Shown one piece after another: positions 42,266 to 50,792 of a stretch of 64,000 nucleotides of DNA. The stretch is from Candidatus Aminicenantota bacterium. GTDB lineage: Bacteria > Acidobacteriota > Aminicenantia > Aminicenantales > Aminicenantaceae. Numbering within the stretch: position 1 is the first letter of the stretch; the number at the start of each line of letters is the position of its first letter. The DNA is taken from contig CP070825.1 of assembly GCA_020344415.1 (NCBI GenBank), forward strand, positions 777,306-841,305, read 5' to 3'. The position numbers were made by a program, and so were the translations under genes. The notes beneath the pieces are model-generated. The model did no database searches, was not told the origin of the DNA, and saw only the letters and a program-made list of their open reading frames with translations.

Positions 42266-43965
42266 ATCCATTAAAGGATAAGCGCCATACCTTTATACAT
42301 GGAAAAAAAGACAGACAGATTCTTTTTCTGGGAAAAGATAAAGACCAAGTTGAAGAAAGACTCGCATCCTGGAAGGAGCAAAAGTTTTCCCAAAAGCTTA
42401 GGGCCAAGGATCACACAGTTTGGTTTCCTGAGCCCAAGCCTGAGATTACAGACCGTTTGGGCTGGCTTGAACTTCCTGAAGTGATGCAAGAGAGGCTGGA
42501 GGCTTTTGAAACTTTTGCCCGAGGAGTTAAGGAAGAGGGAGTATCCCGCGTTGTCCTATTAGGAATGGGAGGGTCAAGCTTGGCATCTGAAGTTTTTCAG
42601 AAAACCTTCGGTAATGCCCCTGGCCATCCCGGATTATTTGTTCTTGATAGCACGCATCCTTCAGCCATACGTTCCATGGAAGAAAAAGTCGATTTGTCTC
42701 GTACTCTTTTTCTTGTCTCCAGCAAGTCAGGCACCACTTTGGAAACTCTTTCTCTGTTTCGCTACTTCTGGAAGGAGATGAGCTCTTTGACTGACAAACC
42801 CGGGCACCACTTTGTTGCTATCACAGATCCTGAAACACCGCTTATGAAATTAGCGCAGGATAGAGACTTTCGAATGGTTTTTCAATCTAATCCTGACGTG
42901 GGAGGGCGGTACTCTGCGCTCACGGATTTTGGGCTTGTTCCAGCAGCCCTCATAGGAGCGGATATCCATAGGCTTCTTGACAGAGCAAGGATAGCATATG
43001 AGAATACGGCGTTCTCTGTTTCTGAAGATAAAGCTTCCAGCCTGATTTTGGGTGCCGCTCTAGGAGAACTTGCTAAAAGCCGTGATAAGCTGACGTTTGT
43101 AACATCTCCATCTCTTGATAGTTTCCCTGATTGGTTGGAACAGCTTATTGCTGAGAGCATTGGCAAGGATGGCAAGGGCATAATCCCTGTCGTGGGAGAG
43201 CCTCAAGCTTCTATGGAAGAATATGGCAAGGACCGATTCTTTGTTTGTCTCTCCTTAGAGGGCGATAGTGGCAGATACGAAGAAAAGCTGAAAAAACTTG
43301 AAGAAGCCGGGCATCCCACATTGCTAATTTACCTGAAAGATAAATACGATTTAGGCCAGGAGATTTTCCGCTGGGAGGTCGCAGTTGCTTCTGCAGGTTC
43401 TATCCTCGGGATACATCCATTTAATCAGCCTGATGTCCAGCTCGCTAAAGATCTTGCACGCAATGCCATGGAAAGAAAAAAAGATTCTCAGGGAAAGAGT
43501 GATGATGCTGTGGAGGCATTTTCTGTAGATGAACCTGAAGGCTTAGCAGGGGCTTTGAAGAACTGGATTGCACAAGCACAGGGCGGGGATTATATCACTC
43601 TCCAAGCGTATCTTTTTCCGAATGTTGATACGACTGAAGTACTCCAGAAGATTCGCATTGGATTATTGAAGCACAAGCAGATTACGACGACAATGGGATA
43701 TGGGCCACGGTTCTTGCATTCAACGGGGCAGCTCCATAAGGGAGGACCCAATATCGGTCTTTTCCTTCAGTTAGTCGATGAGCCTTCTGTTGATTTGTCC
43801 ATTCCTGAGACCGATTACTCATTCAATACATTGATCAAGGCCCAGGCTTTAGGAGACTACCAAGCGCTCAAGCAGCGGGGCAGGCGAGTTCTTCGAATTA
43901 ACTTGAAGAGCGATGTATCAGGAGGACTCGATCGGCTTAAAGATTTGATGGAAAATCTAGGCTAA
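42262..43965 (+). CDS. pgi: Glucose-6-phosphate isomerase of the transaldolase-fusion type
   Basis: 567 aa SIS-domain protein. LLGMGGSSLASEVF and FLVSSKSGTTLETLSLF are the two sugar-phosphate loops, followed by GGRYSALTDFGLVPAALIG and the late QPDVQLAKD. The layout corresponds to the Pgi half of bifunctional transaldolase-Pgi proteins more than to classical 550-aa Pgi. The first 70 residues are extra and do not resemble transaldolase. It interconverts glucose 6-phosphate and fructose 6-phosphate and closes the operon with rpiB and rpe, joining the pentose phosphate pathway to glycolysis. Confidence 0.85.
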   Translation: MNPLKDKRHTFIHGKKDRQILFLGKDKDQVEERLASWKEQKFSQKLRAKDHTVWFPEPKPEITDRLGWLELPEVMQERLEAFETFARGVKEEGVSRVVLLGMGGSSLASEVFQKTFGNAPGHPGLFVLDSTHPSAIRSMEEKVDLSRTLFLVSSKSGTTLETLSLFRYFWKEMSSLTDKPGHHFVAITDPETPLMKLAQDRDFRMVFQSNPDVGGRYSALTDFGLVPAALIGADIHRLLDRARIAYENTAFSVSEDKASSLILGAALGELAKSRDKLTFVTSPSLDSFPDWLEQLIAESIGKDGKGIIPVVGEPQASMEEYGKDRFFVCLSLEGDSGRYEEKLKKLEEAGHPTLLIYLKDKYDLGQEIFRWEVAVASAGSILGIHPFNQPDVQLAKDLARNAMERKKDSQGKSDDAVEAFSVDEPEGLAGALKNWIAQAQGGDYITLQAYLFPNVDTTEVLQKIRIGLLKHKQITTTMGYGPRFLHSTGQLHKGGPNIGLFLQLVDEPSVDLSIPETDYSFNTLIKAQALGDYQALKQRGRRVLRINLKSDVSGGLDRLKDLMENLG

Positions 43966-44014
43966 AAAGCAGGTGCAGGGCTAAAAAATAGAACCGTCCT
44001 CTTTTTTGTTATGA

Positions 44015-44242
44015 TATAATCATAATAAGAAAGTAATTGAGATTAATCCTGATTTTGCTCAAGCCCATAATAATCTAGCTATGATTTTCTTCTACCAAAA
44101 AAGGTGTTCGTTGGCCTGGGAACACCTGGATAAAGTGGAGCGTTTAGGGATTAGGGTTCATCCTGATTTCAAAAAAGAAGTAGCGAAAAAACTTCGAAAA
44201 AAACCTTTAAAAGCCTTGTTTTTTTCTATTGATTTGTTATAA
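44015..44242 (+). pseudogene. Remnant of a tetratricopeptide-repeat protein gene (3' end)
   Basis: The open frame has no suitable start and reads KKVIEINPDFAQAHNNLAMI then FFYQKRCSLAWEHLDKVE, a TPR with canonical N-P-D-F-A-x-A-H-N-N-L-A spacing. It then runs HPDFKKEVAKKLRKKP to a TAA. The HPDF...LRKKL ending is typical of the C-terminus of TPR-rich proteins. The 5' part is gone, so this is a truncated copy. It is followed at once by the hairpin element at 44261. Confidence 0.7.
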
Positions 44243-44260
44243 TAAAAACAAACCTTGTTG

Positions 44261-44337
44261 AGCTGGCTGGACGAGGTTTTAACCCTCCTTCATTATCCCC
44301 TTTTTGCTTATTTTCCCCATACCCAAAAACAGCCAGC
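44261..44337 (-). repeat. GCTGGCTG/CAGCCAGC hairpin element, copy B
   Basis: Minus strand: GCTGGCTG, a loop with GGGGAAAATAAGCAAAAAGG and later GGAGGGTTA, then CCAGCCAGCT. Matches copy A at 27799-27861 in arms and in both loop blocks, but with inserted bases between them. Confidence 0.7.
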
Positions 44338-44363
44338 ACCTTCTTTCATCCCTTTATAAGCGG

Positions 44364-44434
44364 TGGGCTTGATGAATCAGATCCCTACATCAGCCAGTTG
44401 AGATTGCCGCGTCGCTTCACTCCTCGCAATGACA
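44364..44434 (-). repeat. GGGCTTGAT element and TCATTGCGAG/GCAATC repeat, copy f
   Basis: The minus-strand pair is TGTCATTGCGAGGAGTGAAG through CGCGGCAATCTC at 44400-44434, with the accompanying GTAGGGATCTGATTCATCAA at 44368-44387. Same order and spacing class as the plus-strand copies. Confidence 0.75.
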
Positions 44435-44505
44435 TGGTAGATTTGAAAAATTACACCCATACGTAATATACTGCACTGTTTAAATGCTTGTTTACAACAA
44501 CTACC

Positions 44506-45675
44506 ATGGAAAACAAAGAGAAGATGACTTCAATCTGGAATAGACACTTTATTGTCGCATTGATTGGCTATTTCTTTTTATTCATGAGCGTCACCCTGTT
44601 TTTCCTTTTTCCGCTTTTCCTTAAGCAGTTTAGCCCTTCGAGAAGCCAGATTGGATTGATCATGGGTATCCACAGTATTATGGCAATATTTATACGTCCT
44701 TTTTTCGGACGTTTGATCGACATACAAGGACGAAAAAAAATCTCTCTTTTTGGAATTGCTTTCTTGATTTTAATTTTACCTTGTTTTCACTTCATTAGTA
44801 ATGCGGGGGTTTTACCTGTTGTTCTGAGGGCTTTGACAGGCATAGGATGGGGGATTAGCATGACGGCTACACTGACCATCTGTTCTGATTTGGCTCCTGT
44901 GCAAAGGTTAGCTCATTCCATGGGGATAATCGGAGTAGCTGGCCTTCTCTCTAGTGCTTTAGGCCCTCTCCTTGCTGAGGAAGTTATCAATCTATTTGGA
45001 TTTGGTGCTCTTTTTAATACAAGCCTGGCCTTTCTTGTTGGGTCCTTTTTATGTATCTCTCTGACTAAAGAAGTTGTCGATCCGAATCATTCCAATCATT
45101 TCCATAAGCCCAAAGCCCTATTGAACGTTTCATTTTTTACCATTCTTGTGATTGCTGCGCTGCCGATTGCCCATGGTTCAGTTAGAGGTGCTGTTATCCA
45201 TTTTATCGCTATTTTCGGAAAGTCCGTTCCCCTTGAGAGGATAGGGCCTTTTTTTGTTTTCTTCGCAGGGGCTGCAATTCTGACTCGTCTTTGGATCGGC
45301 GATCTCTCTGACCGATATGGGAGAAAACAGGTCATTCTACCAGCTGTCTGTATCATCAGCTTTAACTTATTCCTGATTTCGCAGATACAGTCCTTGTGGA
45401 TGTTAATCTTAGCTGGTTTTATCGGAGGCTTTGGTCAAGGGCTGATATTTCCTGCCCTGAGCACTTATATCATTGATATCTTGGGAAGAGAAAATAAGGG
45501 CTTGGCCATAAGCCTTTACCTTACTTTTTTTGATATCGGGATGGGCTTTGGCTCTGCGTTTTTTGGCTGGGTTTCAGATCTTTATGGATTTAGAAAGATG
45601 TATATATTTGCAGGTATCCTTTTCTTTTTAGTGACTTTTGTTTTTATGTGGAAAGCGCCTTCTTCAAAAAAGTGA
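44506..45675 (+). CDS. Major facilitator superfamily transporter
   Basis: About 389 aa with 12 predicted transmembrane helices. MFS motif A appears between helices 2 and 3 as GRLIDIQGRKKIS and again between 8 and 9 as GDLSDRYGRKQV. It belongs to the drug/sugar-type MFS exporters, substrate unknown. The start is uncertain: ATG 44506 has no clear ribosome site, a TTG at 44488 extends it by six codons and an ATG at 44524 would shorten it by six. Confidence 0.85.
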   Translation: MENKEKMTSIWNRHFIVALIGYFFLFMSVTLFFLFPLFLKQFSPSRSQIGLIMGIHSIMAIFIRPFFGRLIDIQGRKKISLFGIAFLILILPCFHFISNAGVLPVVLRALTGIGWGISMTATLTICSDLAPVQRLAHSMGIIGVAGLLSSALGPLLAEEVINLFGFGALFNTSLAFLVGSFLCISLTKEVVDPNHSNHFHKPKALLNVSFFTILVIAALPIAHGSVRGAVIHFIAIFGKSVPLERIGPFFVFFAGAAILTRLWIGDLSDRYGRKQVILPAVCIISFNLFLISQIQSLWMLILAGFIGGFGQGLIFPALSTYIIDILGRENKGLAISLYLTFFDIGMGFGSAFFGWVSDLYGFRKMYIFAGILFFLVTFVFMWKAPSSKK

Positions 45676-45786
45676 TTCTTATCTGTTTGCAAATATCCCT
45701 GACGATACGTTCTGCAATTATGGCAATACCAAGAAGTAATCCTAAGTATTGCTGTAAACCCTTGTAAATACTCTTTCGTAAGAAGG

Positions 45787-46755
45787 CTATTTATTTCTTC
45801 TGATGCGTTCAAAACCCGAGACGCTCACAAATTCAAGCCTTTCTTCCTTTTCTAGTTCGTCAAACAAGAGATTCAAGCCTAAGACATCGCTTGATATATG
45901 TCCAGCAACAACAAAGTTTAGATTCGCTTTTTTTGCATTTTTTAGATGCCCTTCGCTTATATGCATCCCTACGAGCGTGCTCACTCCACTTTGGGCATAT
46001 TTGTCAAAGATTTCCTTCGATCCTTCCGTACCTCCCGTCATATCAACAGATATTTTTCCGCATTTGTTATTCTCTAACCCGCTCACTATTTTAGGGGAAA
46101 CTTGCAGCTTGGCTGATTTTTTGTATTCAGGAATGCTTTTTAAAAGGCTAATCAGGTCTTTCAATTTATATGGTTTTTCTTTCTCGAATGTTTTTTTCAG
46201 GTGATTTGTAACACAGTTATCCGCAGGAGTGTGGACGCACATCATTGGAATCCCTAGTACTCTAGCAACATCAACTGCCCTGTTATGGTTAACAGGTAAA
46301 AGGCGCCTTTCAATTTCGCTGATTCTCTCTTGCATGATTTGTTCGGCTACGCTGATCGTGATTCCATAGTTTGCTAGAAGGTCAGCTTGCAGCTTCATGA
46401 CATCATGTAGTTGTGCAAGAGCGTAACCTTCAGGGTGATGGGCTAGGATGAGGTCGATCTTCTGTTCCATGTCTTTATTTAAAAGGTACGCCAGGAGTAT
46501 TTCTCCTGCCTCCATATCTATGCCGACTATCGCTTTTTTTACGTTTGTATTCAAGTCTCCGTTCAAGACCCTGGTATCTGAAAAAGGATTGAATAATTTG
46601 TCCTCATCATAATATTCAGCCTCATCACTATCTTTTTTCAATTTTTTATATTTTTCCTTTTCTTCCTTTAAAATTTTATTGATCTCTTGTTTGCCTCTTA
46701 GATCATTTTTGATTCCTATCTCTACGATTTTTTTGTATAACTTTTCAAGCTTCAT
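45787..46755 (-). CDS. NIF3/DUF34-like metal-binding protein
   Basis: 322 aa. The LILAHHPEG motif and the C-terminal FVVAGHISSDVLGLNLL fit the NIF3-like family, whose members bind two metal ions through His and Asp/Glu. The N-terminal 60 residues are a highly charged Lys/Glu helix not usual in NIF3. VGMHISEGHLKNAKKANLN corresponds to the second His-containing segment. The molecular function of the family is unsettled. It is a single gene convergent with the MFS gene. Confidence 0.7.
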   Translation of the reverse strand: MKLEKLYKKIVEIGIKNDLRGKQEINKILKEEKEKYKKLKKDSDEAEYYDEDKLFNPFSDTRVLNGDLNTNVKKAIVGIDMEAGEILLAYLLNKDMEQKIDLILAHHPEGYALAQLHDVMKLQADLLANYGITISVAEQIMQERISEIERRLLPVNHNRAVDVARVLGIPMMCVHTPADNCVTNHLKKTFEKEKPYKLKDLISLLKSIPEYKKSAKLQVSPKIVSGLENNKCGKISVDMTGGTEGSKEIFDKYAQSGVSTLVGMHISEGHLKNAKKANLNFVVAGHISSDVLGLNLLFDELEKEERLEFVSVSGFERIRRNK

Positions 46756-47163
46756 TTTGAAACTACTTTCCTTTAAATTTCCTTTCTTAGATATAGGTGG
46801 CTTAAGCAGCTTTTGTAATCAGCCACTTATTATATCATGAAAAAGAAAAGGGAAGAAAAGGGGATAGTAAAAAAGAGGGCAGGCTACTTTTTTCTATTGT
46901 CATTGCGAGCGAAGCGTGGCAATCATCTTAGTTCATCGCAATGACAGAAAGGTGGGTTTGATGAATCAAATCCCTACACAGAAAAAAGTAGCCTTGCCCC
47001 TTTTATGAAGAAAAAAGGGGACTGTCCCCTTTTTTATTGAGTTGACATTTACTGTTGTATAAAATCTTATTTTTATCTAAGATAAAATTTTAGGCTTTCC
47101 ATCACTTAAAGGGATTAATTAATAAATAGGGGATGACCAAATATATATTTTAGGAGGTAGTGA
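46756..47163. other. 408-base intergenic region dominated by nested repeats
   Basis: Holds the composite element at 46877-47036. The rest (47037-47150) is AT-rich and presumably contains the tldD promoter. TTAGGAGG stands at the right distance before tldD. Confidence 0.55.
46877..47036. repeat. Composite repeat: GGGCAGGCTACT hairpin with other repeats nested inside
   Basis: Outer arms are GGGCAGGCTACTTTTTTCT (46877-46895) and AGAAAAAAGTAGCC followed by TTGCCCC (to 47000). Between them sit a TCATTGCGAGCGAAGCGTGG...CAATC copy (46898-46924), an inverted half CATCGCAATGACA and a GTGGGTTTGATGAATCAAAT element. A GGGGACTGTCCCC palindrome with A/T flanks follows at 47009-47036. Confidence 0.78.
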
Positions 47164-48696
47164 ATGAAGAGTTATTTCAAGCCCATCACGCGGCGAAAGT
47201 TTTTAAAAAAAGGTGTTACAGGCGGAGCCGTTATGGCCACTCTGCCTGTTTGGAAGCTTTTTTCTTTTTCTTCTCCCCCATCCGATTTTTATGTGAATCC
47301 TGCAGTCAATCTTTCCAAAGAAACACTCGAGAAACTCATTGAGATTGGCCTTCAAAAGGGAGGAGAATTTACTGAAGTCTATGTCGAGTACAATGTCGGG
47401 AATCGAATCTCCCTTGAGGAAAACAAGATCTATGGAGCTGGAAGAGGAGTGGATATGGGAGTTGGCATTCGAGTTCTCCATGGGGAGAAAACCGGCTACG
47501 CCTATTGTGATGACTTGAGTTTTGATAAGTTGAAACAGACAGCCGAAATAGCGAGCTATATTGCTGCTGAAAAGGAAATGAGAAAACCAGTCGGATTAAA
47601 GTCTTCCAAAGTTCCATCTTACTACATGGTGAAAGTTTCACCTGATACCATTGTTCCTCAAGATAAGGCCAAACTCCTTTGGAAAGCGAATTCCGTCGGC
47701 CGAGATTACGACAAAAAGGTTAACCAGGTGAATGTAGGTTTCTCTGATATCAACAAGAAAATCATTATTGCCAATTCAGCGGGAAATTGGGTTGAGGATG
47801 TGCAAACAATTTCAAGGCTTATTGTCAGTATCAGCGCTATTGAAGGTGACAAAAGAAGCCGTGGATATGCTTATAAGGGAGGAACTCTTGGCTATGAGAA
47901 CTATGATTTAAAAGTCGCCGAAGAGCTAGCGAAAGATGCAGGAAGGATGGCAATGGCAATGCTTCCCGCAGAAGATGCTCCAGCAGGGGAATATCCCATA
48001 GTTATGGCCAAAGGGCACTGTGGGACATTTTTCCATGAAGCGATAGGTCACAGCCTGGAAAGCGATGGGATCAGAAAAAAAACATCCTGTTTCTGGGATA
48101 AGAAGGAAAAAATGATAGCTTCAGAGATCACTTCTTTAGCTGATGATGGAACAGTTCCCGGAGCAAGGGGTACCATTAATGTGGATGATGAAGGAACGCC
48201 TGCACAAAATACCGTTCTTATCAAGAACGGAAAGTGTATTAACTTTATCTTCGATAGACTGAATGCCGGCTTGATGAAGGAGAAATTAACGGGAAACGGA
48301 AGAAGAGAATCCTACCAGCATTATCCCCTGCCACGAATGACTAATACCTATCTCATGGCAGGAAAAGACGATCCAGAAGATATAGTGAAATCTGTGAAGA
48401 AAGGGATTTATATATCTCGAATCGGCGGAGGGAATGTCACATCAGTGACAGGAAGATTTGTGTTTTCAGTTCCTGAGGGATACCTGATTGAAAATGGCAA
48501 GGTTACAAAGCCTCTAAAAGGAATCCAACTCATGGGAAGCGGACCAGAAGTCTTGAAGAATATTGTCATGGTCGGTCCAGACCTGGAAATATGGGGAGGA
48601 GGAACATGCGGCAAGAGTGGGCAGGCGAAGCCTTGTTCTGACGGGAATCCGACCCTGAAGGTTTCCAAGATAACCATCGGCGGCGCAAAGGTATAA
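47164..48696 (+). CDS. tldD: TldD-family metalloprotease with a Tat signal
   Basis: 510 aa. TldD/PmbA domains are complete, and the zinc motif HEAIGH (HExxxH) is at residues 291-296 within GTFFHEAIGHSLE. The N-terminus reads ITRRKFLKKGVTGGAVMATL, a twin-arginine signal (RRKFLKK, then a hydrophobic stretch), and about 45 residues precede the TldD domain. TldD normally acts in the cytoplasm with TldE on peptides such as microcin B17 and CcdA. Here export of the catalytic subunit is predicted. The next gene, 12 bases on, encodes a TldE-like partner without a signal. Confidence 0.88.
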   Translation: MKSYFKPITRRKFLKKGVTGGAVMATLPVWKLFSFSSPPSDFYVNPAVNLSKETLEKLIEIGLQKGGEFTEVYVEYNVGNRISLEENKIYGAGRGVDMGVGIRVLHGEKTGYAYCDDLSFDKLKQTAEIASYIAAEKEMRKPVGLKSSKVPSYYMVKVSPDTIVPQDKAKLLWKANSVGRDYDKKVNQVNVGFSDINKKIIIANSAGNWVEDVQTISRLIVSISAIEGDKRSRGYAYKGGTLGYENYDLKVAEELAKDAGRMAMAMLPAEDAPAGEYPIVMAKGHCGTFFHEAIGHSLESDGIRKKTSCFWDKKEKMIASEITSLADDGTVPGARGTINVDDEGTPAQNTVLIKNGKCINFIFDRLNAGLMKEKLTGNGRRESYQHYPLPRMTNTYLMAGKDDPEDIVKSVKKGIYISRIGGGNVTSVTGRFVFSVPEGYLIENGKVTKPLKGIQLMGSGPEVLKNIVMVGPDLEIWGGGTCGKSGQAKPCSDGNPTLKVSKITIGGAKV

Positions 48697-48708
48697 AGGG
48701 AGGCAAAG

Positions 48709-50052
48709 ATGAGTTATAAATCATTAGCAGAACAAATAGTCAAGAAGGCTTTAAAATTGGGGGCGGATGAAGCAGAGGTTTATATTGGAAATAATCGTGA
48801 TTTCGAGCTGGATGTAAGAAACGGTGATATAGAGACAATCAAACAATCGACCTCCAAAGGGATTGGCTTAACCGTTTTTAAAGAAAAAAAGCTGGGATTT
48901 TCCTTTACATCCGATTTCTCAAAGGAGTCTCTTGAAGAATTCGCCAAAAAAACTATCGAGCTTTCCCTTGTTGCTGACCCAAAACCTTGGAATGGACTCC
49001 CTGATTTTAAAAAAGGAAAGATTAAGGATTTAGATCTTCATGATCCTTCAATTTCTGAGATACCGAATGAGAAGAAAATAAAAATAGCTAAAGAAGTTGA
49101 AAGAATTGCCCTTGCCTATGATAAGAGGATTACCAAATCACAGGGAGGATGGTGCGGAGATTCTGAATACGAAATTTTTATTGTTAATTCTAAAGGTGTT
49201 TCCCTTTCGTCTAAACGCACAGGTGTTTTTTTCGGCGTTGGTGTAATCGCTGGAGAAGGAAATGACATGCAGTCAGGATACTGGGGAAGCTCAAAGAGAT
49301 ACTTTAAAGACCTGGATGCCATCGAAAAAGTAGCTGGAAGAGCTGGGAAAAGAGCCGTGGAGAAACTAGGAGCAAAGCCTATTCAGACTCAAAAAGCTCC
49401 TGTTGTCTATGACCGTTACGCTTCAGGTTCATTCTGGTATGGAATTTTACTGGCTATGAATGGAGACAGTGTCTACAAAAAGACCACTTTTCTTACTGAC
49501 TATCTCAATAAGCCCATCGCTTCCAAGCTCATCACTATCGTAGATGATCCAACCATCCCTAGACACGTTGCGTCTACTCCTTTTGATGGAGAAGGTAAGG
49601 TAACCAGAAAGAACATCCTCATTGACAAAGGAATCCTGAAGATGTTCATCTATGATTCGATCACTGCTCGAAAAGCTGGTGTTAAAGTCAACACTATAGC
49701 TCAGAGAGGTAGTTATCGCTCCATGCCTTATGCCAATTTTTTAAACATTGTCGTCCAAAATGGAAGCGTTGACAGAGAGAAGATCATTTCCGGCATAAAA
49801 AACGGATTTTACGTCACAGGCTTGAGAGGGCTTGGAACAGATGTTCCCACTGGAAATTATTCCTGTGGTGCTTCTGGATTCTGGATAAAAGGTGGAGAGC
49901 TTGCCTTTCCAGTGGATGGTATTACACTGGGCGGAAATGCCCTTGAACTGCTGAAGAACATCGAAGTTATGGCCAATGATATTGATATCAGGGGAGGTTT
50001 GAACAGCCCTTCTTTTAAAGTCACTGAGATGGCTATCGGAGGAAAGAGGTAG
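48709..50052 (+). CDS. pmbA: TldE/PmbA-family protein
   Basis: 447 aa. The N-terminal AEQIVKKALKLGADEAEVYIG and the C-terminal GLGTDVPTGNYSCGASGFWI are typical of PmbA. No HExxxH is present, as expected for the non-catalytic TldE half of the heterodimer. No signal peptide is present. GGGAGG before ATG 48709 and a 12-base gap from tldD show an operon. If TldD is exported by Tat, this subunit either stays behind or travels folded with its partner. Confidence 0.87.
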   Translation: MSYKSLAEQIVKKALKLGADEAEVYIGNNRDFELDVRNGDIETIKQSTSKGIGLTVFKEKKLGFSFTSDFSKESLEEFAKKTIELSLVADPKPWNGLPDFKKGKIKDLDLHDPSISEIPNEKKIKIAKEVERIALAYDKRITKSQGGWCGDSEYEIFIVNSKGVSLSSKRTGVFFGVGVIAGEGNDMQSGYWGSSKRYFKDLDAIEKVAGRAGKRAVEKLGAKPIQTQKAPVVYDRYASGSFWYGILLAMNGDSVYKKTTFLTDYLNKPIASKLITIVDDPTIPRHVASTPFDGEGKVTRKNILIDKGILKMFIYDSITARKAGVKVNTIAQRGSYRSMPYANFLNIVVQNGSVDREKIISGIKNGFYVTGLRGLGTDVPTGNYSCGASGFWIKGGELAFPVDGITLGGNALELLKNIEVMANDIDIRGGLNSPSFKVTEMAIGGKR

Positions 50053-50053
50053 T

Positions 50054-50659
50054 TTATTTCCCTTTTCTCCAAAACTTGAAAGGTCCTCGAAGAGGAGCTA
50101 TTAAGAACGAGTGCTTTTTCATCGGGAATACTCCTTTACTCACCAACTGGATGTCCTCCATCGTATAAAACGCATTGGGATTGAATTCCCTAATGATTTG
50201 GGCGATATTTTCGAAGTCTTGACGCCGTATGGTCATATAGATGACATGGACTTTTCCCTCTGAGCCTTCTGCATCCATGCTCGTAACTCCATAGCCTTTG
50301 GACCGGAGATGGCCTATCAATTCTGTCGCATCTTTTTTTGTGATTATCCGGATGATTGAACTCCCTATGGCCATCTTGTATTCGATATGAATGCCAATCA
50401 ACGTGCCTATAGCGAATCCAGCCCCATAGGCGATATAACAAGCAACATTATTCAAATTTTGCATTATCTGCCGGATAGCAAGAAGCCAGATAATGACTTC
50501 GAAAAAACCAACTAAGGGTGCAAGATATTTTAATTGTTTAGATATGAACACGATTCGCATGGTTCCGAGGGTCACATCAGCAATGCGCGCTAAAAATATA
50601 AGAAGCGGAATGATTATCCATGTGAATATCTCAGAGCCAAAAACTGATTCTACGTTCAT
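50054..50659 (-). CDS. DUF2179/UPF0316-family membrane protein
   Basis: 201 aa with three N-terminal transmembrane helices (about 14-32, 42-60 and 70-92; LARIADVTLGTMRIVFISK is the family hallmark) and a cytoplasmic DUF2179 domain (about 100-170, ITKKDATELIGHLRSKGYG). Members are widespread with no established function. The stop is one base from the pmbA stop, so the genes are tail to tail. A GGAG site lies just before ATG 50659. Confidence 0.8.
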   Translation of the reverse strand: MNVESVFGSEIFTWIIIPLLIFLARIADVTLGTMRIVFISKQLKYLAPLVGFFEVIIWLLAIRQIMQNLNNVACYIAYGAGFAIGTLIGIHIEYKMAIGSSIIRIITKKDATELIGHLRSKGYGVTSMDAEGSEGKVHVIYMTIRRQDFENIAQIIREFNPNAFYTMEDIQLVSKGVFPMKKHSFLIAPLRGPFKFWRKGK

Positions 50660-50792
50660 CTCGATAGTCTCCTTTTTCTCATTTTCCCGAAGTCTTAACT
50701 TTTCAGCCTCTCTGCTAATATGACTTTACGCTGCTAAACGATTTTGAAGGTCTATATTATATTTTAATGATATAGTTTTCTACAATTGTTAA

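Larger units (their letters stand above)
43966..44505. other. 540-base region holding a gene remnant and repeats
   Basis: Contains the remnant of a TPR-protein gene (44015-44242), hairpin element copy B (44261-44337), a GGGCTTGATGAATCAGATCC element (44364-44383) and a minus-strand TCATTGCGAG repeat (44400-44434). This looks like a site of decay and repeat accumulation. Confidence 0.6.

Noticed and set aside
2823..46924. Dispersed repeats as a CRISPR array
   Set aside because: Copies are thousands of bases apart, in both orientations and of variable sequence; no regular spacers and no cas genes.
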